A stretch of 17,453 nucleotides of DNA from Syntrophaceae bacterium UBA1163. Its GTDB lineage: Bacteria; Desulfobacterota; BSN033; UBA1163. Position 1 is the first letter of the stretch; each line of letters begins with the position of its first letter. The DNA is taken from the NCBI GenBank assembly GCA_002311635.1, contig DBZJ01000009.1, forward strand, positions 76,038 to 93,490. Direction: 5' to 3'. The position numbers and the translations under genes were made by a program. A model generated the notes under the pieces. That model did not search any database. It was not told the origin of the DNA and saw nothing but the letters and a program-made list of their open reading frames with translations. Shown piece by piece: positions 7,250 through 14,667 of this stretch.

Positions 7250-9265
7250 TTGGCATCCCGGGAAGTATTCTGGAATATACCGTACGGTTACGTGATTTAC
7301 GTATTGGCAGCGATCGCCCTAACTTTCTGGGCGTTTGGTTTCTACCGGCGCTATCAGCTATGGCATTTGGGCAAGCCGGACGACTCCTCTAAGAACATCG
7401 GGAAAAGAATACCGGTTTTCATCCGCACCACCCTCGTGGATGTTTTGGCCCACCGGCGCTTTCTTCGCGATCCTTATCCCGGGATGATGCATCTGATTAT
7501 TTTCTGGGGTTTTATCATACTCCTTTTGGCATCGGCTGTGGATGCTGTGACCCATTACATCATCGGTCATATCATTGGCACTCCCTACCTGTGGTTCAAA
7601 CTTATCGTTAATATCGGCGGCCTCCTGGCTCTTGCCGGGATCATCATGGCCGCCTACCGCCGTTACGTCTCGAAGCCCAAGAGACTGAATACCCTGCTTG
7701 ACGACGGCATCGGTATGGCGTTGATTGCAGCAATGCTGATTACGGGATTCATGGTTGAAGGGCTGCGACAGGCAGCTACCGAATTAACCCTTCACCCCGA
7801 CTGGGCAGTATGGTCTGCGGGCGGATTTCTCGTCGCCAAAGCCTTTGCCGACATGAGCCAGAGCTCCCTCTTGTTCTGGCACTGGTCTTTATGGTGGTTC
7901 CATTCGGTGCTCGCCCTTGCCGCCATCATTTATTCCGGTCTGGTCTTTTCCAAATTACAGCATGTAGTCGTATCTCCGTTGAATATCTTTTTCCGCTCCC
8001 TTGGACCCGTAGGATCCCCTGCCCCCATCGATATTGAAAATGCCGAGACGCTTGGGGCGGCAACCATCAAGGATTTCACCTGGAAGCACCTCCTTGATCT
8101 GGATGCCTGCACCAACTGCGGGCGCTGCCAGGATGCCTGCCCGGCGTGGGCGACAGGCAAACCCCTTTCACCCAGGAAAGTCGTACAGGACCTGAAAGTC
8201 CATATGCTCAAAGCAGCGAACAACCAGGCGAATCAATCCGACAGCGCTCCGACCCTGGTTGGCGAAGCGCCGAGTGAAGCAGAAATCTGGGCATGCACCA
8301 CCTGCGCTGCCTGCCAGGAGACATGTCCCGTCTATGTGGAACACATTGTTAAGATCATTGACCTCAGACGCAACCTGGTGCTGGCGCAAAGCAAGATGCC
8401 GGAAACTGCCCAGCTGATGCTCAGAAATATGCAGTCCAGAGGACACCCATGGGCTGGAGTGCAGTCGCTGAGGTTGAGGGGCGACTGGACCAGCGGGCTG
8501 GAACTCAAAATATTGGCTGAAGGAGATAGCGCGAATACCCTATTCTGGGTTGGTTGCACCGGGGCTTTGGTTGAGCGTAATGTCGCAGCGACGCTTTCCA
8601 TGACGAGGGTGCTGAAAGCAGCCGGAGTCGATTTCGCGGTATTAGGCGAAGTCGAGACCTGCTGCGGCGACCCGGCACGAAGAGCAGGCTATGAGTTTCA
8701 GTTCCAGGTCATGGCGGAGCAAAATATTGAAATTTTCAAAAACCACCAGATTAAAGAGATTATCACCTCCTGTCCCCACTGCTATCATACCATTAAGAAC
8801 GAGTACCCCCGGTACGGCGGCGATTTCAAAGTGGTTCACTATACCCAGCTGATTGCTGATTTAATCAGCCAGGGCAGATTGAAACTTGCCAGCAAGCTGA
8901 ATTCTATACTCACCTATCATGATCCTTGCTATTTGGGCCGTTATAATGGAGTATATCTGGAGCCGCGCCGGGTACTGGAGGCTATCTCAAAGCCAAGGCT
9001 TGAGGAAATGGGACGCTCGCGAAACACGAGCTTCTGCTGCGGGGGCGGTGGCGGACACATGTGGATAGAAGAACAGCCCGGTACAACAAAGATCAATCAG
9101 ATGCGTATGGAAGACATTCTCAAGACCGGGGCGGAGACGGTAGTGACTGCCTGCCCCTATTGTTTACAGATGTTCGAGGAGAGCATCGAACATAAACAGA
9201 TGAAGGACTCGTTGAAAGCAAGAGATCTTGTCGAAGTGGTTGAAGCAGCGATGAAGCAGTCTTAA
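7250..9265 (+). CDS. membrane-bound Fe-S oxidoreductase (Etf:menaquinone oxidoreductase type, NarI-like + HdrD-like)
   Basis: This 671-residue protein joins a membrane domain to a soluble FeS domain. Hydrophobic segments lie at about residues 13-30, 80-100, 115-135, 153-170 and 208-233, with histidines (H81, H102, H211, H218) that could bind heme b as in NarI/HdrE. A ferredoxin domain has C287/290/293/297 and C349/352/355/359. Two CCG (DUF224) modules follow: C436, C471/C472, C508/C511 and C560, C596/C597, C635/C638. Family knowledge: such proteins sit beside etfBA in syntrophic and sulfate-reducing bacteria and pass electrons between EtfAB and menaquinone during acyl-CoA oxidation. Here etfB and etfA follow directly, which supports this role. 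The start is TTG 7250 with GAGGAGG at about 7235-7241; GTG and ATG alternatives further in would remove the first helix. Confidence 0.88.
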   Translation: MASREVFWNIPYGYVIYVLAAIALTFWAFGFYRRYQLWHLGKPDDSSKNIGKRIPVFIRTTLVDVLAHRRFLRDPYPGMMHLIIFWGFIILLLASAVDAVTHYIIGHIIGTPYLWFKLIVNIGGLLALAGIIMAAYRRYVSKPKRLNTLLDDGIGMALIAAMLITGFMVEGLRQAATELTLHPDWAVWSAGGFLVAKAFADMSQSSLLFWHWSLWWFHSVLALAAIIYSGLVFSKLQHVVVSPLNIFFRSLGPVGSPAPIDIENAETLGAATIKDFTWKHLLDLDACTNCGRCQDACPAWATGKPLSPRKVVQDLKVHMLKAANNQANQSDSAPTLVGEAPSEAEIWACTTCAACQETCPVYVEHIVKIIDLRRNLVLAQSKMPETAQLMLRNMQSRGHPWAGVQSLRLRGDWTSGLELKILAEGDSANTLFWVGCTGALVERNVAATLSMTRVLKAAGVDFAVLGEVETCCGDPARRAGYEFQFQVMAEQNIEIFKNHQIKEIITSCPHCYHTIKNEYPRYGGDFKVVHYTQLIADLISQGRLKLASKLNSILTYHDPCYLGRYNGVYLEPRRVLEAISKPRLEEMGRSRNTSFCCGGGGGHMWIEEQPGTTKINQMRMEDILKTGAETVVTACPYCLQMFEESIEHKQMKDSLKARDLVEVVEAAMKQS

Positions 9266-9287
9266 GGAGACCATAAAATTACTTACT

Positions 9288-9466
9288 TTCACCGCAGAGA
9301 CGCCGAGATCGCAGAGGGGAAATTTTTGATTTGGTGGTGAGAGGCCACCAAATCAAAAGCTTTCAGCATTCTAGGAATATCGATGGCCGCAGGCCTGGGA
9401 CTTCTGGAGAATCGGCCTCTCACCGATTCTCCGGGAAAAACCTCCTCTCAGTGGCCTCTGCGTCTC
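9288..9466 (+). repeat. palindromic element with two hairpins bearing complementary loops, upstream of etfB
   Basis: This fills most of the 300-bp gap between the membrane oxidoreductase and etfB. Hairpin 1 has a perfect 14-bp stem (9324-9337 with 9345-9358) and loop TGAGAGG (9338-9344). Hairpin 2 has a 10-bp stem (9406-9415 with 9423-9432) and loop CCTCTCA (9416-9422), the exact reverse complement of loop 1. Outer arms resemble each other in inverted order (GCAGAGACGC near 9294, GCCTCTGCGTCTC at 9454-9466). An ORF at 9331-9525 lies across the hairpins and is not credited as a gene. Confidence 0.65.
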
Positions 9467-9565
9467 GAAAGAGTCACGCCTTCGCGGGACGAGTGGGCGG
9501 TGAGAAACGGCTTTTGAAGATGTAACCTATTCCATGGCACCAGTATTAATTAGGAGGGGAGTCGT

Positions 9566-10360
9566 ATGAATACGATCGTCTGTGTTAAACAAGTACCCGA
9601 CCCCGAGATACCACCGGCCAAATTCAAGATTGACCCCGAAACGAAAAAGGTGATCCCTCCCGCCGGAGTGCCGCCGGTGATCAGCGTCTACGACGAACGG
9701 GCCGTTGAGGCAGCATGCCGGCTCAAAGACAAGCACAAAGGGAAAATCACCGTAATCAGCATGGGGTCGGGGAAAGCTTCTGACGTGATAAAGCACACCA
9801 TCTCGATGGGGGCCGACGAAGGCTTTCTTCTCGAGGATCAAGCTTTCGAGAACCTGGATAGCTTCGGTACCGCTTACGTATTGGCGAAAGCGATCCAGAA
9901 AATTGGCGGGTATGATCTGGTTCTGTGCGGCCGGCAGGCCGCTGATTGGGGCGCCGGCCAGGTGGGCTCTATTCTGGCCGAAATACTCGGCATCCCTGTC
10001 GTGACCCTCGCGTGCGATATCCAGGCGGCGGACAAGAAGTTCAGGGTAAAGAGGACCGTGAAGGATGGTTTTGAGGTACTGGAAGCTCCGATGCCAAGCC
10101 TGGTGACGGTCAGCAGCGAGATCGGTCTACCTCGTCTTCCCGGCGGAGTGGGCCTCATGCTTGCTCGCAAAAAGCAGATTCCGGTCTGGAAAGCGCAGGA
10201 TATCGGGGCGGAGGCCTCGCAGCTGGACAAGGCGAACGCTCATACCGAGATCACCGGTCTCTCTGTGCCGACCCGAAAGACCGAATGCGAGATGGTGACC
10301 GGGGGTACTCCTGGCGAAGCCGGAGTCAATCTCGCCGAAAAGATCAGTAAGCTGATATGA
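9566..10360 (+). CDS. etfB: electron transfer flavoprotein beta subunit
   Basis: This 264-residue protein matches the usual EtfB/FixA length. It starts MNTIVCVKQVPDPE, the standard EtfB N-terminus. Further family motifs are YDERAVEAACRLKD, the SMGADEGFLLED region, LVLCGRQAADWGAGQVG, the segment VKRTVKDGFEVLEAPMPSLVTV and LPRLPGG. EtfB binds AMP or FAD and, with EtfA, carries electrons from acyl-CoA dehydrogenases to a quinone oxidoreductase. The membrane oxidoreductase gene upstream is the likely partner. Ribosome site AGGAGGGG lies at 9553-9560. Whether it is a bifurcating or a canonical Etf cannot be settled by eye; the neighbour favours the quinone-linked type. Confidence 0.93.
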   Translation: MNTIVCVKQVPDPEIPPAKFKIDPETKKVIPPAGVPPVISVYDERAVEAACRLKDKHKGKITVISMGSGKASDVIKHTISMGADEGFLLEDQAFENLDSFGTAYVLAKAIQKIGGYDLVLCGRQAADWGAGQVGSILAEILGIPVVTLACDIQAADKKFRVKRTVKDGFEVLEAPMPSLVTVSSEIGLPRLPGGVGLMLARKKQIPVWKAQDIGAEASQLDKANAHTEITGLSVPTRKTECEMVTGGTPGEAGVNLAEKISKLI

Positions 10361-10395
10361 TTACATATACAGCGACATTAATCACAACAACGGGC

Positions 10396-10456
10396 GTCAT
10401 TCCTGCAAAAGCAGGAATCCAGGAAAGACTGGATTCCGGGTCAAGCCCGGAATGAC
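10396..10456 (+). repeat. GTCATTCC-family palindromic element between etfB and etfA
   Basis: A 61-bp unit is bounded by GTCATTCC and GGAATGAC. Inside are three consecutive hairpins: ATTCCTGC/GCAGGAAT with an AAAA loop (10399-10418), AATCCAG/CTGGATT in the middle, and ATTCCGGG/CCCGGAAT (10433-10453). It shares its ends with the element at 7022-7166. It lies within an operon, between genes whose products form one heterodimer. Confidence 0.75.
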
Positions 10457-10485
10457 AAACCACACAGGATTTACGGAGGATACCA

Positions 10486-11487
10486 ATGGGCAGTCATAAA
10501 GGTGTTTTGGTTTGCGGCGAGATCGCAGAAGGGAAGCTTTCGCCAATCACTATAGAACTCCTTGGAGCCGGAAGAAAGCTCGCGAGTGAACTGGACGAGG
10601 ACTTAAGTACCCTGTTGATGGGTAGCAAAGCAGGCGGCCTGGGTCAGGATGCAATCGCCTATGGGGCTGACAAAGTCTATGTTGCTGAAGACAGTCTCCT
10701 CGATGATTATAACTCCGATGCCTACACCCGGGTAGCGGCTGACCTTTGTCAGAAGGTGCTCCCTTCCATTATGCTTCTTGGCCACACGGATGTCGGTTGC
10801 GATTTAGCCCCGCGGCTCAATGGTCGCTTAGGGGGTGGGCTCGCTATGGATTGCCTGGCAATATCCATCGACCCGGCGACCAAGCTCCTGGTCTCGACCA
10901 GGCCCGTCTTTGGTGGTAACGCCCACGCCACGATGGTATCAAAGTCTGCCCGTCCTCAGATGGCTACCCTAAGGCTGAAAGTAGTGCCGCCAGCAGAGCG
11001 GAATGATTCCCGCCAAGGTCAGGTTATTCCTTTTGAAGGCAAGGTCGATCCTTCGGCGGTTAAAGTCAAGGTCGTCGATCGCATCAAAGAGGAAGTCGAA
11101 GGGGTGAAGCTGGAAGATGCTGAGGTCGTCGTCAGCGGTGGCCGTGGCATAGGCAATGCTCAGAATTTCGGGATGCTCCGGGAGCTTGCGAACATTCTGG
11201 GGGGCGCTGTCGGTGCGACTCGTCCTGCCTGCGACGAGGGTTGGGCGCCGACGAGGCTCCAGGTGGGTCAGAGCGGAAAGGTGGTCAGCCCTAAACTATA
11301 CGTAGCCGTCGCTCTCTCCGGCGCCATGTCGCATATCGCCGGCTGTTTGGGATCGAAGGTCATCGTGGCTATCAATAAGGATAAGGAGGCGAATATCTTC
11401 AACGTCGCCCACTTCGGTATCGTCGGGGACTATAAAGAAGTCCTCCCTGCTCTGACTGCGAAACTCAAGGAGCTAAAATCAAAATAA
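10486..11487 (+). CDS. etfA: electron transfer flavoprotein alpha subunit
   Basis: This 333-residue EtfA/FixB protein has the normal length without an extra N-terminal ferredoxin. The N-terminal half resembles the EtfB fold ([28 protein letters not shown]). The C-terminal FAD domain shows SGGRGIG, then [41 protein letters not shown] and [17 protein letters not shown], with the conserved Arg and the loop that holds FAD. It pairs with EtfB to move electrons from acyl-CoA dehydrogenases to the membrane oxidoreductase encoded upstream. ATG 10486 follows ACGGAGGATACCA. A repeat-filled gap of 125 bp separates it from etfB, longer than usual for this gene pair. Confidence 0.94.
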   Translation: MGSHKGVLVCGEIAEGKLSPITIELLGAGRKLASELDEDLSTLLMGSKAGGLGQDAIAYGADKVYVAEDSLLDDYNSDAYTRVAADLCQKVLPSIMLLGHTDVGCDLAPRLNGRLGGGLAMDCLAISIDPATKLLVSTRPVFGGNAHATMVSKSARPQMATLRLKVVPPAERNDSRQGQVIPFEGKVDPSAVKVKVVDRIKEEVEGVKLEDAEVVVSGGRGIGNAQNFGMLRELANILGGAVGATRPACDEGWAPTRLQVGQSGKVVSPKLYVAVALSGAMSHIAGCLGSKVIVAINKDKEANIFNVAHFGIVGDYKEVLPALTAKLKELKSK

Positions 11488-11547
11488 CCCCCGGAACTTC
11501 TAAAGAGTCCCTAATTGTATGGACCCCGATAACTGAATCCCTCCTTC

Positions 11548-11568
11548 CCTCCCTTCGCAAAAGGGAGG
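11548..11568. terminator. hairpin between convergent etfA and histidine kinase genes
   Basis: CCTCCCTT (11548-11555) and AAGGGAGG (11561-11568) form a perfect 8-bp stem with a 5-base loop, placed between the two convergent stops. It belongs to the same repeat family as the element at 6343-6389 and may serve as a two-way terminator. There is no long T-run on either side. Confidence 0.5.
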
Positions 11569-11604
11569 AATTATCTTTCACCAGCAAAATCTCAACCGAT
11601 TTGC

Positions 11605-13071
11605 CTATTGCTCTGACGGTCGTGCCTGTTGAGTTCCTTCCTTGGGAAGGGTGAAATAAAAGGTAGCACCTTTTCGGAGTTCTGACTCAACCCAGATGCG
11701 CCCCCCATGGCGTTCTACAATCTTTTTGCAGATCGCCAGGCCAATACCTGTCCCCGGATACTTATCCAAGCCATGGAGCCGCTGAAAAATGACGAAAATA
11801 CGCTCTTTGTATTCCGGAGCAATGCCAATGCCATTATCACGAACCGAGAAGACCCAATAGCCCCCATTGGGTCTCGCCGAGATATGAACCCGGGGCGACT
11901 CCCTCCCATGAAACTTGATCCCATTGCCAATGAGATTCTGAAACAATTGTTCAAGCTGCAAGAAATCAGCTACGGTCTTGGGGAGAAGATCATGAGTTAC
12001 CTCAGCCCCGCTTTCTTCCATGGCCACCTTTAAATTGTTGACAGACTTATGAAAGACCTCTTCGCAGTCTACTAATTCAAAGGGATTTCCTCGGGTACCT
12101 ACTCGGGAGTAGGCGAGGAGGTCATTGATCAACTGATACATGCGGATGGCGCCATTAGCGGCAAAATCGATGAATTCGTTGGCATCCTGATCAAGCTTGT
12201 TTTTGTAGCGCTGGGATAGAAGTTGTACGTAGGAGGTAACCATACGGAGAGGTTCTTGGAGGTCATGGGAGGCTACATAGGCAAACTGCTCCAACTCTTT
12301 GTTGGAACGAATGAGGTCCTCAGTCTTCTGATGCAATTGCTCGTTTGCGATCACGAGATCCAAAGTGCGCTCTTTCACGCGTTGTTCTAATTCATCTCGA
12401 GCTTTCTCCGCAGCTTCCTTGGCATGGACCAGTTCGGCATTTTGCCGCCTTAGTTTTTCTCTGTTCTCCTTCAGAAGATTGCCGGTGTAGTACGCAATGA
12501 AGGCTCCCATGAAGAGCAGCGCTGTGATTACAAAAAGAATGTCAAACTGATTTTTCCAAGGAAAATAAAAGCCCATTGCATGAAATTGATCGGGGAGAAA
12601 ACCCAAGTACTCCAATACCACGATGAGAGCAAAGGCAATCGAACAGATACTGGCTACGATAAATGGCAATTTCCCGTGTGCTACCACCCCGACATAGGTT
12701 ATCAAGAGACAGTAAATGGGGATAAGATACGTAGCCTCAATACCCCCCAAAAAATAAATGACAGATGTATATCCGATTATTTCTAATATATTGATAAGAA
12801 GCGACAAATATTTATATACATTTATTTGGGTTATCCGCCTTGAGAGCCATAGAGTGGGCGGATTTATCAAGATCAGGAAGGCAACGGAAGCGCTAACTCC
12901 TTCCATTTGATGTTTGTTAATATGGCCCTCAAGAAAGGCAGCCAAAGCAAACACCCACATGAACACACTGGCCCCTGATCGAACAAGAGCTCCTTGTACA
13001 TGTCTGCGAAAAAGGGTCCTCATATAATAAGCATCCCTAACGCTACGATGCTGATTGGGTATGGCCGTCAT
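11605..13071 (-). CDS. membrane-bound sensor histidine kinase
   Basis: This is a 488-residue kinase. About six hydrophobic helices at residues 31-198 form an integral membrane sensor of no recognised class. A charged coiled coil (about 200-262) leads into the HisKA domain: the phosphoacceptor H269 lies in ASHDLQEPLRMV, the phytochrome-like class. The ATPase domain has the N-box QNLIGNGIKFH (378-388), G1 DNGIGI (412-417) and G2 GTGIGLAI (440-447). There is no receiver domain and no response regulator gene next to it, so it is an orphan in this window. The start chosen is ATG at 13071, preceded by AGGAAGGTGAA; the longer frame from 13125 adds 18 residues without a comparable ribosome site. The signal sensed is unknown. 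Confidence 0.9.
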   Translation of the reverse strand: MTAIPNQHRSVRDAYYMRTLFRRHVQGALVRSGASVFMWVFALAAFLEGHINKHQMEGVSASVAFLILINPPTLWLSRRITQINVYKYLSLLINILEIIGYTSVIYFLGGIEATYLIPIYCLLITYVGVVAHGKLPFIVASICSIAFALIVVLEYLGFLPDQFHAMGFYFPWKNQFDILFVITALLFMGAFIAYYTGNLLKENREKLRRQNAELVHAKEAAEKARDELEQRVKERTLDLVIANEQLHQKTEDLIRSNKELEQFAYVASHDLQEPLRMVTSYVQLLSQRYKNKLDQDANEFIDFAANGAIRMYQLINDLLAYSRVGTRGNPFELVDCEEVFHKSVNNLKVAMEESGAEVTHDLLPKTVADFLQLEQLFQNLIGNGIKFHGRESPRVHISARPNGGYWVFSVRDNGIGIAPEYKERIFVIFQRLHGLDKYPGTGIGLAICKKIVERHGGRIWVESELRKGATFYFTLPKEGTQQARPSEQ

Positions 13072-13198
13072 TTCACCTTCCTTTCGATTGGCCCTGGAGA
13101 AATAGACACCGGAGATGAGACGCAAGGTGACTCATAATCGTCTTCACGAGACCGCAAGCAGCCTATAGATCTACAATTAGAGGAGTCGTGCAAGGACT

Positions 13199-13534
13199 AT
13201 GCCGTTCCTGAGTCCAATCGATATCTCAACGCCTTTGCAGGATAAACGGAGGGCCAGGTTAAGGGGGCAACTTGAATTTTCGAAGTTCAGGAATCATCTG
13301 TGGATCTTCACGGTCAAAGGGCACCGTAATTTCCGGCATCGGAAAGAAGCTTCGCCGAAGCCCTTAAGAGGGCGAATACAAAGATTTTACGAAGAAATCC
13401 GAAAAGAGGAAGACGAGATTGCTGACCTTCTGACGAACAGACTTTGTATCCGTAAACCCGACGATAAGGTTGGTCAAACGGCTAAAAAAGAAAGTGACTT
13501 GGCAGGTCTTTATGAACTAAGTCCAGAGTTTTAA
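13199..13534 (+). CDS. doubtful small ORF, basic hypothetical protein
   Basis: This 111-residue open frame is divergent from the kinase gene. I recognise no family. The product is rich in Arg and Lys, with a hydrophilic, probably helical part (RGRIQRFYEEIRKEEDE) and no membrane segment. AGGAG at 13181-13185 is 13 nt from the ATG, and AAGGA at 13192-13196 is only 2 nt away, so neither spacing is good. It could be a remnant or a chance frame. It is reported because nothing else explains this interval. Confidence 0.3.
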   Translation: MPFLSPIDISTPLQDKRRARLRGQLEFSKFRNHLWIFTVKGHRNFRHRKEASPKPLRGRIQRFYEEIRKEEDEIADLLTNRLCIRKPDDKVGQTAKKESDLAGLYELSPEF

Positions 13535-14032
13535 GAGATCCTTTTTATTGAGGAAAGTGCCGTTTTTTGTTACATCTTAGGAAGAGCGCTGAGGGATTTA
13601 TGCGAGGGTTGACATTTTTCATGACGAATGGATGGGGGCCGCGGTTTGACTAAATTCTGAGCATCTTGATCATCGCTCCGCCGATCCCTCAATCCCCTTC
13701 GTTCCGGGCTCACCGATCAGCCACCCACATTCAGCATATTGTCATATAGCTTATCGGCGGTGAGGATTGATCTATTTTTCTTTTTTAAATACTTTATTGC
13801 GATTGCCTGACCCCTTTCCACTAGGAACCGATGTGGAACGAGGATTAAATTGACTTCGTCCGACCAGGAAGAGCCTGCCTGCCGGTAGGCCGGGGCAGGA
13901 GGATGAGGGTCAGACACGGTCCCGTTCCAGTCGATTGATTCACTCCTGACCTGTTAGCCTAAATGTGTTATTCTAAATAGTACTCTTTTTCTCCTTTGTC
14001 GTTCAGGAGGGAGAAAGATAGGAGATCGGTTT
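13535..14032. other. 498-bp gene-poor interval with repeat fragments
   Basis: No convincing gene is seen. The interval holds one copy of a dispersed repeat (13666-13714 and 13802-13822, see the separate entry). It also has the GC-rich palindromic stretch at 13874-13901 (CCTGCCTGCCGGTAGGC with GGGGCAGG) and a GGGTCAGACACGGTCCC motif at 13907-13923. Such GGTCAGRCA motifs resemble the ends of REP-type (IS200-like) elements. A minus-strand frame at 13717-13917 runs over these repeats and looks like decayed or spurious coding. Confidence 0.6.
13666..13822 (+). repeat. dispersed repeat copy A, split by an 87-bp insert
   Basis: Bases 13666-13714 (starting TTGATCATCGCTC) and 13802-13822 (ATTGCCTGACCCCTTTCCACT) match, with a few changes, the contiguous copy B at 15619-15686. 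In copy A the two halves are separated by 13715-13801, an AT-rich stretch. Confidence 0.65.
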
Positions 14033-14620
14033 GTGAACTTTCTTACCCACCTGTTTCTCTCCGGCGACACTCCGGGACTTCTTGTCGGAAATCTCATGGG
14101 TGATTTTGTCAAAGGGAGGCTGGATGGGCGTTTCCCGGCCGATATCGAACGAGGGATTTTACTTCACCGGGAGATCGATTCCTTCGCGGGACAGAACCGG
14201 AATTTCCTTCGCAGCAAGCGGCGGCTCGATCCATCCTTCGGTCATTACCGGGGAGTGTTGGTCGATCTTTTCTATGACCACTTTCTTGCCGCACACTGGG
14301 AAGATTATGCGGACGTGTCACTGTCTTTTTTTATATCGGACACCTGGCGGGTCCTTTGCGAGCACGAGGAATTTCTCCCGCATAAGCTGCGGCGCATCAT
14401 ACCGTTCTTGTTCAGGGACTGGCTGCCGTCGTATAGCGACATCGGGGGAATTGCCGCGGTCCTGCACAGGATGTCTCGTTTCAGGCTTAAGAGAGCAAAC
14501 CGTCTTTGGGAAGGGGCTGAAGCATTGAGCAGACATTATGCGGGACTTTACAGGGACTTCCGGGAGTTTTTCCCTGAATTGCTTGCTTTTTCAGAGACTC
14601 GGGGCGCGCCTCGACAATAA
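14033..14620 (+). CDS. acyl carrier protein phosphodiesterase family protein (AcpH/DUF479)
   Basis: This 195-residue protein matches the AcpH length and pattern: MNFLTHLFLSGDTPGLLVGNL at the start, then GDFVKG, GILLHREIDSFAG, RGVLVDLFYDHFLAAHW and a Trp/Arg-rich helical C-terminal half (MSRFRLKRANRLW). AcpH is an HD-like metal hydrolase that removes 4'-phosphopantetheine from acyl carrier protein. The His and Asp residues in THL, HREIDS and DLFYDHF are the probable metal ligands. The start is GTG 14033 with GGAG at 14021-14024, 8 nt away. It is a stand-alone gene between a repeat-rich gap and the nitroreductase-like gene, and its cellular role in this organism is inferred from the family only. 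Confidence 0.88.
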   Translation: MNFLTHLFLSGDTPGLLVGNLMGDFVKGRLDGRFPADIERGILLHREIDSFAGQNRNFLRSKRRLDPSFGHYRGVLVDLFYDHFLAAHWEDYADVSLSFFISDTWRVLCEHEEFLPHKLRRIIPFLFRDWLPSYSDIGGIAAVLHRMSRFRLKRANRLWEGAEALSRHYAGLYRDFREFFPELLAFSETRGAPRQ

Positions 14621-14667
14621 CGGCCATAGAATGCGTTTCTGCTTATCTATTGATCAGGAGGGATTGG

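Noticed and set aside
9331..9525. 64-codon ORF before etfB
   Set aside because: It lies across the hairpins of the palindromic element and resembles no protein.
11715..12033. ORFs on both strands inside the kinase ATPase domain
   Set aside because: They are shadows of the conserved N-box and G1/G2 coding sequence.
13717..13917. 66-codon minus-strand ORF in the repeat-rich gap
   Set aside because: It runs over the GC palindrome (giving the common PAYRQAG translation) and the 87-bp insert; no start site or family could be supported.
14082..14528. 148-codon plus-strand ORF within the acpH-like gene
   Set aside because: It is an alternative frame of the AcpH family protein, with atypical Ser/Arg/Gly-rich translation and no motif.
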